From contig CALIZI010000479.1 in the NCBI GenBank assembly GCA_938028705.1, positions 1 through 34,692 on the forward strand: a stretch of DNA of 34,692 bases, written 5' to 3'. The position numbers were made by a program, and so were the translations under genes. The notes under the pieces are model-generated. The model ran no database searches. It was not told where the DNA came from and saw nothing but the letters and a program-made list of their open reading frames with translations. Positions 7,167 through 14,429 of this stretch are shown here, in pieces. This DNA is from an uncultured Saprospiraceae bacterium (GTDB lineage Bacteria > Bacteroidota > Bacteroidia > Chitinophagales > Saprospiraceae). Every line of letters begins with the position of its first letter. Position 1 is the first letter of the stretch.

Positions 7167-8261
7167 ATGAAAAAAGCCACACTATTTCTAAGCCTTATCA
7201 TCCTTGCAGCTTGCAGCACTAAAATTCAAAGCACATCACCCATGCCATCACCTGACACGCCAACGAATATCCGGCTCGACCTCGCACAAGCCAACCGCCT
7301 TGCCCAACTCCCACTCGCCTGCATCACGCAGCCCTTCCCCTACAAGGCAGGACACACCATCGCCAAAACCGAAGATATGGACTTGCCGCAGGTACATCAT
7401 CCGGCATTTTACGGCTGTTTCGATTGGCACTCCGCCGTACATGGGCATTGGTCGTTGGTCTATCTGATGAAGCAATTTCCGCAATTAGAAGCCGCCGACA
7501 CCGCCCGTCAAAAACTCCAGCTCAACCTCACCAAAACCAACATCGAAAAAGAAGTCGAATACTTCGCCATGAACCGCTACACCAAGTCCTTTGAGCGAAC
7601 CTACGGCTGGGCATGGCTCCTCAAATTGCAGGAAGAACTCTACACTTGGGATGACCCTGATGCAAAAGAATGGTACAACAACCTCCGCCCACTTGCCGAT
7701 TATATCTCCAATGCCTACATCGAATACCTGCCAAAACTCGTCTATCCCATTCGCGCAGGCGAACACACCAATACCGCCTTCGGACTCAGTTTTGCCTACG
7801 ACTACGCACGCACCACAGGCGATACCGCCCTCGCCGATGCCATCACCGAAAATGCCATTCGCTTCTATCAAAACGACAAGGGCTGTCCAATCAACTGGGA
7901 ACCAAGCGGTTACGATTTCCTCTCACCTTGTTTGCAGGAAATGGACATTATGAGAAAGGTGCTGCCCCAAGCAGACTTCAACGAATGGCTAAAAAATTTC
8001 CTCCCCCAACTCCATGCCCAAAACCTCCAACTCCAACCCGGAAAAATCATTGACCGCTCCGACGGCAAACTCGTTCACCTCGACGGCTTGAACTTCTCCC
8101 GCGCATGGTGCCTCTACCCTTTGGCAGCCAATAAAAATGCCACCCAACTCGCCAATCTCCACCTAAACCATTCCCTCAATAAAATCGCCGACGGCGATTA
8201 TGCAGGACAACATTGGCTCGCTTCTTTTGCCCTCTACGCCTTCAAAACACAGAATCAATAA
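7167..8261 (+). CDS. DUF2891 family lipoprotein
   Basis: The 364-aa protein begins with a lipoprotein signal (residues 1-16, lipobox LAAC with Cys16), so it is probably anchored to a membrane facing the periplasm or surface. The body matches the DUF2891 family: HPAFYGCFDWHSAVHGHWSL near residue 75-95, ERTYGWAWLLKLQEEL near 140, and EHTNTAFGLSFAYDYAR near 200-215. The fold is probably an alpha/alpha toroid; the conserved His, Trp and Asp residues suggest a catalytic or sugar-binding pocket, but no reaction is established. Codons are C-ending and richer in GC than those of the 3975 gene. The 5' side abuts repeat copy A; the 3' side runs straight into the heptamer array. Confidence 0.88.
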   Translation: MKKATLFLSLIILAACSTKIQSTSPMPSPDTPTNIRLDLAQANRLAQLPLACITQPFPYKAGHTIAKTEDMDLPQVHHPAFYGCFDWHSAVHGHWSLVYLMKQFPQLEAADTARQKLQLNLTKTNIEKEVEYFAMNRYTKSFERTYGWAWLLKLQEELYTWDDPDAKEWYNNLRPLADYISNAYIEYLPKLVYPIRAGEHTNTAFGLSFAYDYARTTGDTALADAITENAIRFYQNDKGCPINWEPSGYDFLSPCLQEMDIMRKVLPQADFNEWLKNFLPQLHAQNLQLQPGKIIDRSDGKLVHLDGLNFSRAWCLYPLAANKNATQLANLHLNHSLNKIADGDYAGQHWLASFALYAFKTQNQ

Positions 8262-8536
8262 TGGTTAATGGTTAATGGTCAACGGTTAATGGTTAATGGT
8301 GAACGGTTAATGATTAATTGTAAACATTTGACTATTAAAAATTTATGACTAAATATTCACTATTAACCGTTCACCATTAACCATTAACCATTAACCATTA
8401 ACCATTAACCATTAACCATTAACCGTTCACCATTAACCATTAACCATTAACTATTAACCATTAACCATTCACCATTAACCATTCACCATTCACCATTAAC
8501 CATAACCATTAACCATTAACCATTAACCATTAAAAA
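8262..8536. repeat. Heptamer (CCATTAA) array forming a long hairpin
   Basis: Directly after the stop codon come repeats of TGGTTAA (about 8262-8317). After a short spacer there is a long run of the inverse word TTAACCA with variants TTCACCA and CCGTTCA (about 8360-8534). The two blocks can fold on each other. The array reaches the ribosome-binding region of the Nramp gene, whose ATG is 3 bp after its end. Confidence 0.9.
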
Positions 8537-8538
8537 AG

Positions 8539-9729
8539 ATGAAAAAATACTTCGGTCCGAGTACCCTTGTTGCGGCGGCTTTTATAGGTCCCGGCACACT
8601 GACCACCTGCACTATGGCGGGCGTACAGACAGGCTACATGCTCTTGTGGGCAATGCTGTTTTCGATTGCTGCGACGATGATATTGCAGGAAATGTCGGCA
8701 CGTTTGGGCTTCATCACTCGCGCCGGACTCGGCGAAGCCATCAACCAACAATTCACAAAAGGCATATCGCGTTACTTGGTCTTTTTTCTCGTTATTGGCG
8801 CGATACTCATCGGCAATGCTGCCTACGAAGCGGGCAATATTTCCGGCGGCGTATTGGGGCTTCACCTAATGGTCGGTGAGCTAAAAATCCTACCGCTTTT
8901 ACTTGGTGGAATCAGTTTTTTGTTTCTCTATTTTGGTCGTTACAAACTCATTGAGCGTGTCCTGATTTTCCTTGTGATACTAATGAGTATTTGCTTCCTC
9001 GCCACAGCCGTCATTGTACAGCCCGACCTCAATGCCATACTCAAAGGCTTCCGACCTTCGGGCATCAACGACCACTTTCTACTCATCATGGGCTTGATAG
9101 GCACCACCGTTGTTCCCTACAATCTCTTCCTCCACGCCTCCACCATTTCCAAAAAATGGGATACCAATGCCACCCTCAAAGACATCAGAATTGAAAACGC
9201 CGTTGCTATCATATTAGGCGGCTTGATTTCGATGCTCATTATCATTACCGCTGCCGCTTCGCAGGGGCAAGTCGAAGCCGTCACTTCCGCCAAAGACCTC
9301 GCCACCCAACTCGAACCGCTCTTTGGTACTGCCGCCAAATGGGGCATGGGCTTAGGTCTGCTCGCTGCCGGGCTGAGTTCTACGTTGACCGCCCCCATCG
9401 CTGCGGCTTATGCGGCACAAGGGCTTTTTGGCTGGGAAAAAGACGAAAAAGACATCAAATTCCGTGCAGTGTGGATGCTCATACTCGGCATTGGCATCCT
9501 CGTTGCCATGACCGGCGCAAAGCCCGTCCTCATTATCAAATTTGCACAAATCACCAATGCCATACTCCTCCCCTTCGTCGCCCTTTACCTGCTCTATATT
9601 TCCAATTCCAAAAAATTACTTGGCACACATACCAATACTATACTCATCAATACATTAGGGATTATCGTCATTGGTATCACCATTTTATTATCTATCAAAA
9701 CATTTAATAAAATTTTTAATTTTTTATAA
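8539..9729 (+). CDS. Nramp-family (SLC11-like) metal transporter with altered metal-site motifs
   Basis: A 396-aa multipass inner-membrane protein with about 11 hydrophobic segments and the Nramp layout. Segment 1 reads AAAFIGPGTLTTCTMAG, so the family DPGN motif is GPGT here (residues 17-20). The segment 6 motif MPHN is VPYN (residues 192-195, then LFLHAS). In canonical proton-coupled Nramps the Asp and Asn of DPGN and the Met of MPHN bind Mn2+/Fe2+. Loss of Asp and Met suggests different selectivity or coupling, as in the Nramp-related Mg2+ transporters that lack the Met. The C-terminal half has GLGLLAAGLSSTLTAPIAAAYAAQG, typical of the family. The ATG follows the heptamer array. Confidence 0.88.
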   Translation: MKKYFGPSTLVAAAFIGPGTLTTCTMAGVQTGYMLLWAMLFSIAATMILQEMSARLGFITRAGLGEAINQQFTKGISRYLVFFLVIGAILIGNAAYEAGNISGGVLGLHLMVGELKILPLLLGGISFLFLYFGRYKLIERVLIFLVILMSICFLATAVIVQPDLNAILKGFRPSGINDHFLLIMGLIGTTVVPYNLFLHASTISKKWDTNATLKDIRIENAVAIILGGLISMLIIITAAASQGQVEAVTSAKDLATQLEPLFGTAAKWGMGLGLLAAGLSSTLTAPIAAAYAAQGLFGWEKDEKDIKFRAVWMLILGIGILVAMTGAKPVLIIKFAQITNAILLPFVALYLLYISNSKKLLGTHTNTILINTLGIIVIGITILLSIKTFNKIFNFL

Positions 9730-9737
9730 CACACACA

Positions 9738-9760
9738 GTACGGGCTGCTTTAGCTGCCCA
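9738..9760. repeat. Partial copy of the CTGCTTTAGCTG repeat arm
   Basis: GTACGGGCTGCTTTAGCTGCC resembles the arms of the perfect inverted repeat at 10110-10214, just after the Nramp stop codon. Confidence 0.6.
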
Positions 9761-9791
9761 AAATACACATCAACAAGTATTTAAGCACCCC

Positions 9792-9902
9792 GTTTACTAA
9801 ACTTCAAAAAGCTTGGTAAACGTAAGTAAAGCACTGATTTTTAGACATTTACTAATATTTAAACTTTACTTACGTTTACTAAACTTTTCAAGTTTAGTAA
9901 AC
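9792..9902. repeat. Large inverted repeat (GTTTACTAAACTT arms)
   Basis: Arms of about 39-40 bp (9792-9831 and 9864-9902) are inverse with few mismatches. Each arm contains a smaller palindrome, GTTTACTAAACTT/AAGTTTAGTAAAC. It lies about 60 bp after the Nramp gene and may end its transcript, though no T-run follows directly. Confidence 0.8.
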
Positions 9903-10062
9903 AGAGTATATTGCTTTTTTTGTATAAAAAATCGAATAACGAGGTCTTTTTTTATTGTTTAAAAATGCTTCTGTTTGGCTTCCTCGCAAAATACCCTCTA
10001 CAGCATTTCACGTTGAGCGATACGAGGTCAGTGCCTTATAGTTTTTAGGTATCTACATTCGT

Positions 10063-10214
10063 GCCTTACTCACTCCCGAAAGCTTTCGAGATAAATATGT
10101 GGATAGTTTGTACTGACTGCTTTAGCTGTCAAGTGAGTAAGGAAAACACTTGTAAGTTCTTGATTTTAAATCAATTAAAAATAAAATACACTTGACAGCT
10201 AAAGCAGTCAGTAC
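10063..10214. repeat. Nested inverted repeats with 26-bp perfect arms
   Basis: The 26-bp arms at 10110-10135 and 10189-10214 (core CTGCTTTAGCTGTCAAGTG) are perfectly inverse around 53 bp. A second pair overlaps it: CCTTACTCACT (about 10063-10074) with AGTGAGTAAGG (about 10132-10142). A 12-bp palindrome CGAAAGCTTTCG sits at 10077-10088. The two pairings compete, so alternative folds are possible. The next gene starts 150 bp downstream. Confidence 0.8.
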
Positions 10215-10363
10215 GAAATCCATAACTTTTTTGTATCTTTAAATGTTTTAGATTTTGGACAACAAGTAATCAGTTTATTTTTTTATTAAATATTTTTTAT
10301 GCAATAAAAAATTAAGCTGACTGCCTGATAAACCGATTAACTGATCAACTAATTCACCAGACC

Positions 10364-11068
10364 ATGGCTTATAATAAACGACATAACAGATACAGAAAAG
10401 GAAAAGCGACAAATTCCGTCTCCCGACAAACATCTACAAAGCGTAGCACCACAGCTGGGCGGTCACGCAAACGCCGTTCATCTTTCACAGCGAGTATGAT
10501 GCAGATGCTGATGCCTTTGTTGTTCTTTATTGGGCTTGGTGTCTATCTCTTTTCCAATATTGATGTGGAAGACCTCAAAACGGCTATCAAAGAATCGCAG
10601 ACCAAAGAGCGCAGCATAGAACAGCCCGAAAGGAATATAACAATAGAAGATGAACCTTTGGTCAATGTGCCACCCACCGAAGAGACAAATGATTTTACGG
10701 AATCGGATCAAGAAATATTTAAAATAGTAGAGCAAATGCCACGTTTTGCGGGCTGTGAAAATATGGAAGGTACAAATGATGAAAAAAAGCGATGTGCAGA
10801 AAAAAAGATGCTACAATTTATTTACAACAACGTAAAATATCCGACAGAAGCTCGTGAAAATGGCATTGAAGAATTGGTTGTTATTGGTTTTGTGGTCAAT
10901 GAAGCCGGCGATGTCACCGACCCGAAAATCATACGTGGCAATCGCGACGATTTGAATGCAGAGGCTTTGTGCGTGGTTAATGAAATGCCGCGTTGGACAC
11001 CGGGAATGCACGAAGGCAAGACCGTTAAGGTACAATTTAATTTACCTATCCGGTTTGAGTTAGAATGA
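10364..11068 (+). CDS. TonB C-terminal domain protein (energy-transducer-like)
   Basis: The 234-aa protein has a basic cytoplasmic N-terminus (RHNRYRKGK, RKRRSS), one membrane segment (about residues 47-65) and an acidic periplasmic linker (EDEPLVNVPPTEETND). A C-terminal TonB-like domain runs from about 125: EQMPRFAGCE, KKMLQFIYNNVKYPTEARENGIEELVVIGFVV, DPKIIRGN, WTPGMHEGKTVKVQFNLPIRF. TonB domains link the proton motive force to outer-membrane receptors such as the one at 23322-25520. No exbB/exbD is nearby, so it may use distant partners or have another envelope role. The linker is short for crossing the periplasm. ATG start. Confidence 0.88.
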   Translation: MAYNKRHNRYRKGKATNSVSRQTSTKRSTTAGRSRKRRSSFTASMMQMLMPLLFFIGLGVYLFSNIDVEDLKTAIKESQTKERSIEQPERNITIEDEPLVNVPPTEETNDFTESDQEIFKIVEQMPRFAGCENMEGTNDEKKRCAEKKMLQFIYNNVKYPTEARENGIEELVVIGFVVNEAGDVTDPKIIRGNRDDLNAEALCVVNEMPRWTPGMHEGKTVKVQFNLPIRFELE

Positions 11069-11072
11069 TGGC

Positions 11073-11141
11073 AATGCGATAATGCTGAAATGCGATAATG
11101 TTTTTCATTGACGCATTACATCATTTCAGCACTATCGCATT
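11073..11141. terminator. Hairpin between convergent genes
   Basis: AATGCGATAATGCTGAAATG (11073-11092) is inverse to 11122-11141 with one mismatch. It begins 4 bp after the TonB-like stop and overlaps the WD40 stop. It probably ends both transcripts; T-runs are weak. Confidence 0.6.
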
Positions 11142-12042
11142 ACAATATTATTTCCCAAACCATCACAGTACGGTCATCGCTACACGAAATCAGGTAATTG
11201 TTGTACGTTGACCAAAGCAAGCAATTGACCGAATTGATATGACAACCATAACGTGCCGTATCAATAACTTTTAGCAATTTGAATGTTGTAGCATCCCATA
11301 TTTTAATCGTCTTATCGCGGCTGGCGGTGGCAAAAATATGTCCTTCGGGGTGATACACAATATCATTCAGCGTAAACCAATGTGCGGGCTGTTCGCTCTC
11401 CATACGGAAGTCCGCTTCGGTGTTCCATATCTTTAAATGAGCATCCCTTCCACCACTCAACAAGTAATCACCTTTCGGCGAATATCGGACGGTAAATACC
11501 GAATTATCATGCGCTCCTTCGATTCTTTTTTTAATATTTAAATCATTGTCCAACAAATAAATAGCCTTATCACTCGCGCCTACTACCCACTCCTGTCGCG
11601 CATCATTATAAGTGAGTGAACGAAGGCTCTCTGCTGCCAATTCGAGCGTCTCCACAGGTCGCATGGCTTCAATAGACCACTTCACCAATTTGCCGTCTCC
11701 ACCTGCTGTATAAATGTCATCGTTCACATACTGAATATCAAAAATACCGTTTTTGTGATAAGCAATATTTCGGACATCTTTCTTTTTATTTAAGTCCACC
11801 CAATGCAATCCGCCATACATATTCCCGGCAAGCAACAAGTTGCGTTTTGGCAGATGTAATAACGAAAAAATATTTGTTTCTACCTTCGCTACTACCGTTG
11901 CTTGCTCCATATCCCGCATATCCCAACGAATCACCCAGCCTTCTCCGCCTCCCGACAGAAACTGTGAAGATGCACTTCCCCGCACCAGTGCATACACAGA
12001 TGCACGATGTCCTGTAAGACGAGCGATTTGTTTAATTTTCAT
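11140..12042 (-). CDS. Seven-bladed WD40 repeat protein
   Basis: The protein has 300 aa from the ATG at 12042. A longer reading frame from a TTG at 12093 is unlikely, since its extra residues match nothing. Seven WD40 blades are visible, most clearly GHRASVYALV...GGGEGWVIRWD, GIFDIQYVNDDIYTAGGDGKLVKWS, NSVFTVRYSPKGDYLLSGGRDAHLKIWN, TLNDIVYHPEGHIFATASRDKTIKIWD and SVNCLLWSTYNNYLISCSDDRTVMVWE. The GH and WD signatures are best kept in blades 1, 5, 6 and 7. No signal peptide, so it is a cytoplasmic beta-propeller. Propellers act as protein-protein platforms; the partner is unknown. It is transcribed convergently with the TonB-like gene. Confidence 0.9.
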   Translation of the reverse strand: MKIKQIARLTGHRASVYALVRGSASSQFLSGGGEGWVIRWDMRDMEQATVVAKVETNIFSLLHLPKRNLLLAGNMYGGLHWVDLNKKKDVRNIAYHKNGIFDIQYVNDDIYTAGGDGKLVKWSIEAMRPVETLELAAESLRSLTYNDARQEWVVGASDKAIYLLDNDLNIKKRIEGAHDNSVFTVRYSPKGDYLLSGGRDAHLKIWNTEADFRMESEQPAHWFTLNDIVYHPEGHIFATASRDKTIKIWDATTFKLLKVIDTARYGCHINSVNCLLWSTYNNYLISCSDDRTVMVWEIIL

Positions 12043-12338
12043 AATTGGATGTGCTGACGTGCTGATGTTTATTTTATAATTCACAAAAAACAACTTTTTT
12101 TTGAGACTTGATAAAGCATTTTAAATATTGCTCCTCTCCTACCCTGCCGAATATACTTTTTTTAAAAATATCTTATCGACAATTTTAATATTTGGTTAGC
12201 GTCTATTTTTTAAATATTATTTGTCAATAGTTTTCGTAAGTCACTCATTTTAAACAAAATATAGGGAACTAATCTTGGTTGGGGGGTGTTTAACAGGTGA
12301 AATGACAACACATTTTTTCACCACAAAAAGGTAAGATA

Positions 12339-12470
12339 ATGAAAGCATTACGAAAAACAATCACAAGATTGTACCACAAGGTTTTCGTGTACAAAGTAGA
12401 ACGAAAACACAGTGCTGACGACTACTCACATTTCGACGAATTATCGCAGCTCGACCCCACAGGAGGCTGA
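12339..12470 (+). CDS. Small protein, 43 aa, ending Gly-Gly
   Basis: This ORF starts ATG at 12339 and ends TGA at 12470. The N-terminus is basic and amphipathic (MKALRKTITRLYHKVFVYKV), followed by ERKHSADDYSHFDELSQL and the C-terminus DPTGG. An AGG lies 7 bp upstream of the ATG as a weak ribosome-binding site. A strong terminator follows at 12546-12580. It stands alone in a 560-bp gap with no shadowing gene. The basic helix plus acidic tail ending GG would fit a small regulatory protein or a peptide precursor, but no modifying enzyme is adjacent. I do not recognise a family. Confidence 0.5.
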   Translation: MKALRKTITRLYHKVFVYKVERKHSADDYSHFDELSQLDPTGG

Positions 12471-12545
12471 TTTAGCGACAAGCAATGAGTTGAATTAGTG
12501 ATGATTTTGAAGTCACTGACAGCAACATCGTAAAAATAGAAATAG

Positions 12546-12580
12546 AAAAGCCGGACACGATATATCGTGTTCGGCTTTTT
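12546..12580. terminator. Strong bidirectional intrinsic terminator
   Basis: AAAAGCCGGACACGATA pairs with TATCGTGTTCGGCTTTT (one mismatch), with T5 on the plus side and A4 on the minus side. It lies 75 bp after the 43-aa ORF and 27 bp after the stop of the convergent 49-aa ORF, so it can serve both. Confidence 0.85.
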
Positions 12581-12607
12581 GTTTATGATAAAGCAAATAT
12601 GAATCAA

Positions 12608-12757
12608 TCAGGAAAACACCGTAGCCCAAACCAATATGCCCAAAGGCACAATGATTACCCAAAAACGCCCACATTTGTAGAACTGTAAGCCATTTTGACT
12701 AAAAATATGAAATAGGTTTACAGCAAATAAAAAATAGAGTAGCGTGACCATCAACAT
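12608..12757 (-). CDS. Possible small two-helix membrane protein, 49 aa
   Basis: A minus-strand ORF from ATG at 12757 (a second ATG at 12751) to TGA at 12608. It has two hydrophobic segments, VTLLYFLFAVNLFHIF and FWVIIVPLGILVWATVF, joined by a polar turn (SQNGLQFYKCGR), as in a small membrane hairpin protein. It ends 27 bp before the bidirectional terminator, which supports a real convergent gene. A weak -7-like box (CAACTTTG) lies upstream. Short hydrophobic ORFs also arise by chance in AT-rich DNA, so confidence is moderate. Function unknown. Confidence 0.4.
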   Translation of the reverse strand: MLMVTLLYFLFAVNLFHIFSQNGLQFYKCGRFWVIIVPLGILVWATVFS

Positions 12758-12926
12758 ATAACAAAAACATTTTAGGTGTTATGGAAAAGTTAAGGAAATT
12801 TATACTACTCTTTACGGCAATAACCCCGCCAAAGTTGCATTTTTTGAGGTTTTTTTTTACGAAAAATTTTAAGGACTAAAAAAATTATTTTATAAATTAG
12901 ATTAAATAATATTCAATTTATTTATT

Positions 12927-13886
12927 TTATTTTAAAAATTCATATTCATAAAATAAATTCTCCAGAATATCACCGCCCCGCTTGACTTCCACACTCATAA
13001 TAAACATATCATTTTCATCATAAGTATATCGGCGTTGAATGGCAGGGCTTTTAGGATGTTTCTCCTTAATGGATTGTAATTTATTGCCGTCATATTTGTA
13101 GGTCACATCAGACATTCTGCCGCCCGTTTGTTTGATGCCTGTGAGTTTGCCTTTGCGATTATAAGCCCGCTTTACTTCGTATTTTTCACCGCCTGATTCG
13201 TACCACATTTCACGCTTAATCCGGTCATCATCGTACAGATAAAAACAAACCTTCCCAACGAGCGAATCCCGCACCTCGGTACTGTATAATGTATCAAGCC
13301 TTGAAGGAACTGTGGTTGAAGGCAAATGATATTCTACTTGCCTGATTTTGTTGCTATTATATGTAACTTTACGCGATATTCGACGACCTTTCCAATCGTA
13401 TTGCCACCATGTTCCGCTAGGTCCTTCTGCGTCTTCCTGATGAACTTTATCCAGCAAATCACCGATGTAGGTATAGTAGGTTATCATATCCAATTTGCCC
13501 TCGTAGTAGTCCTCAATTTCGAGCAAATTATCTTCATCATCATAGAAAAAATTTTGCTCACTGAGTACCTTTGTTTCCCAGTCTTTTTTCTGACAATACA
13601 TCTTCTCGCTCAAGATACCCGAAGCAGTAAAATTGTACTGCATAAAGAAGCTATTGCTACCATCCTCACCGGCATCTTCACCCGCCGATAAGCGAATAGA
13701 CTGAATACCATGTAGCCGAATAAAATCAGGATTATAGCGATGTTCTTGATTGAGCAGATAATCCGTTTTGAAAATATCTACAGAAGTTTCGGGAGCTAAA
13801 ATTTGCGCTTGACTATAAACATTATCATAATTAATAATACATAAAATCAAAAGCAATAAGTATAAGTTTAATGTGTGTTTTATCAT
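12927..13886 (-). CDS. Secreted protein of unknown function with repeated Tyr/Asp strands
   Basis: The 319-aa protein starts with a signal peptide (about residues 1-25, NYDNVYSQ). The mature part is rich in strands of the type FFYDDEDNLLEIEDYYEGKL, RRISRKVTYNSNKIRQVEYH, YLYDDDRIKREMWYE, RAYNRKGKLTGIKQ, VTYKYDGNKLQSIKE and RRYTYDENDMFIMSVE. This spacing resembles MORN-like or YD/RHS-type antiparallel repeats, as in secreted Bacteroidetes proteins that form a curved beta-sheet. No T9SS tail or lipobox is seen, so it is probably periplasmic or released. The start is ATG at 13886. No specific family is claimed. Confidence 0.75.
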   Translation of the reverse strand: MIKHTLNLYLLLLILCIINYDNVYSQAQILAPETSVDIFKTDYLLNQEHRYNPDFIRLHGIQSIRLSAGEDAGEDGSNSFFMQYNFTASGILSEKMYCQKKDWETKVLSEQNFFYDDEDNLLEIEDYYEGKLDMITYYTYIGDLLDKVHQEDAEGPSGTWWQYDWKGRRISRKVTYNSNKIRQVEYHLPSTTVPSRLDTLYSTEVRDSLVGKVCFYLYDDDRIKREMWYESGGEKYEVKRAYNRKGKLTGIKQTGGRMSDVTYKYDGNKLQSIKEKHPKSPAIQRRYTYDENDMFIMSVEVKRGGDILENLFYEYEFLK

Positions 13887-13948
13887 AAATAGTTTAATTT
13901 ACAATTAATTAACGTGAGGTTGTACGCAGAATCTGTATTTTTGTGAAA

Positions 13949-14125
13949 AGTTGATTGGTTGATAGAGTTTATAAAGTTCATACAGTTTATAGAGTTGATG
14001 AAGTTTATACAGTTTATAAAGTTTATAGAGTTCATACAGTTTATAAAGTAATTATTTAGTGACAAGGATTTTTGTCTCTATCAACTAATCAACTCTGTAA
14101 ACTTTATAAACTTAATCAACTAATC
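13949..14125. repeat. Nonamer (AGTTTATAN) array in a hairpin
   Basis: Roughly ten 9-bp units AGTTTATA(A/C/G), some altered to AGTTCATAC or AGTTGATGA, run from about 13966 to 14048. The array is framed by TTGATTGGTTGATAGAG (13949-13966) and its near-inverse TCTATCAACTAATCAAC (14077-14094), followed by inverse units AAACTTTATAAACTTAATC. It lies upstream of the 12927-13886 gene. Confidence 0.8.
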
Positions 14126-14128
14126 AAA

Positions 14129-14429
14129 GGGAGCAAGAGTGTTAAACAATTCGGGTTTACGCATATTTTTAACAAAAAAGTGTATTTTTAAAATATTTTT
14201 ATCAAAAACATTACTGTATTTAATACGAATAATGGTGACGAATTATTTTAATTATACTCGAATTATTATCATTCTGCTTTAGTATCATGCTTAATCAGGT
14301 AATTCATTAATTAGGTTAAGACATTGATTGTCAACATTTTAATACATAATTTATCAATAAAAATATTTTTAAATAAAATTTATAATTTTCAAAAATTCAT
14401 TTATCATTTTTTAATAAAAAATACATAAT
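14129..14429. other. Gene-free AT-rich stretch
   Basis: I see no gene. CGAATAATGGTGACGAATTATT and a nearby CGAATTATTATCATT suggest small irregular hairpins (about 14226-14272). No clear promoter boxes are visible for the following gene. Confidence 0.5.

Noticed and set aside
7485-7871. Minus-strand 128-codon ORF with Gly/Val-rich sequence
   Set aside because: It lies opposite the clear DUF2891 gene and results from its codon bias.
8262-8536. TTAACCA array as a CRISPR or an origin iteron cluster
   Set aside because: Seven-bp units follow each other without spacers, in two opposite blocks, with no replication gene nearby.
9339-9707. Plus-strand 122-codon ORF rich in His/Arg
   Set aside because: It is a frame shadow inside the Nramp gene.
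12781-12879. Plus-strand 32-codon ORF (MEKLRKFILLF...)
   Set aside because: It is short, ends in a Phe/Lys tract from T- and A-runs, and has no terminator or known pattern.
13883-14065. Minus-strand 60-codon ORF rich in Asn/Ile
   Set aside because: It is the translation of the 9-bp AGTTTATAN array, with 3-residue periodicity and no protein-like composition.
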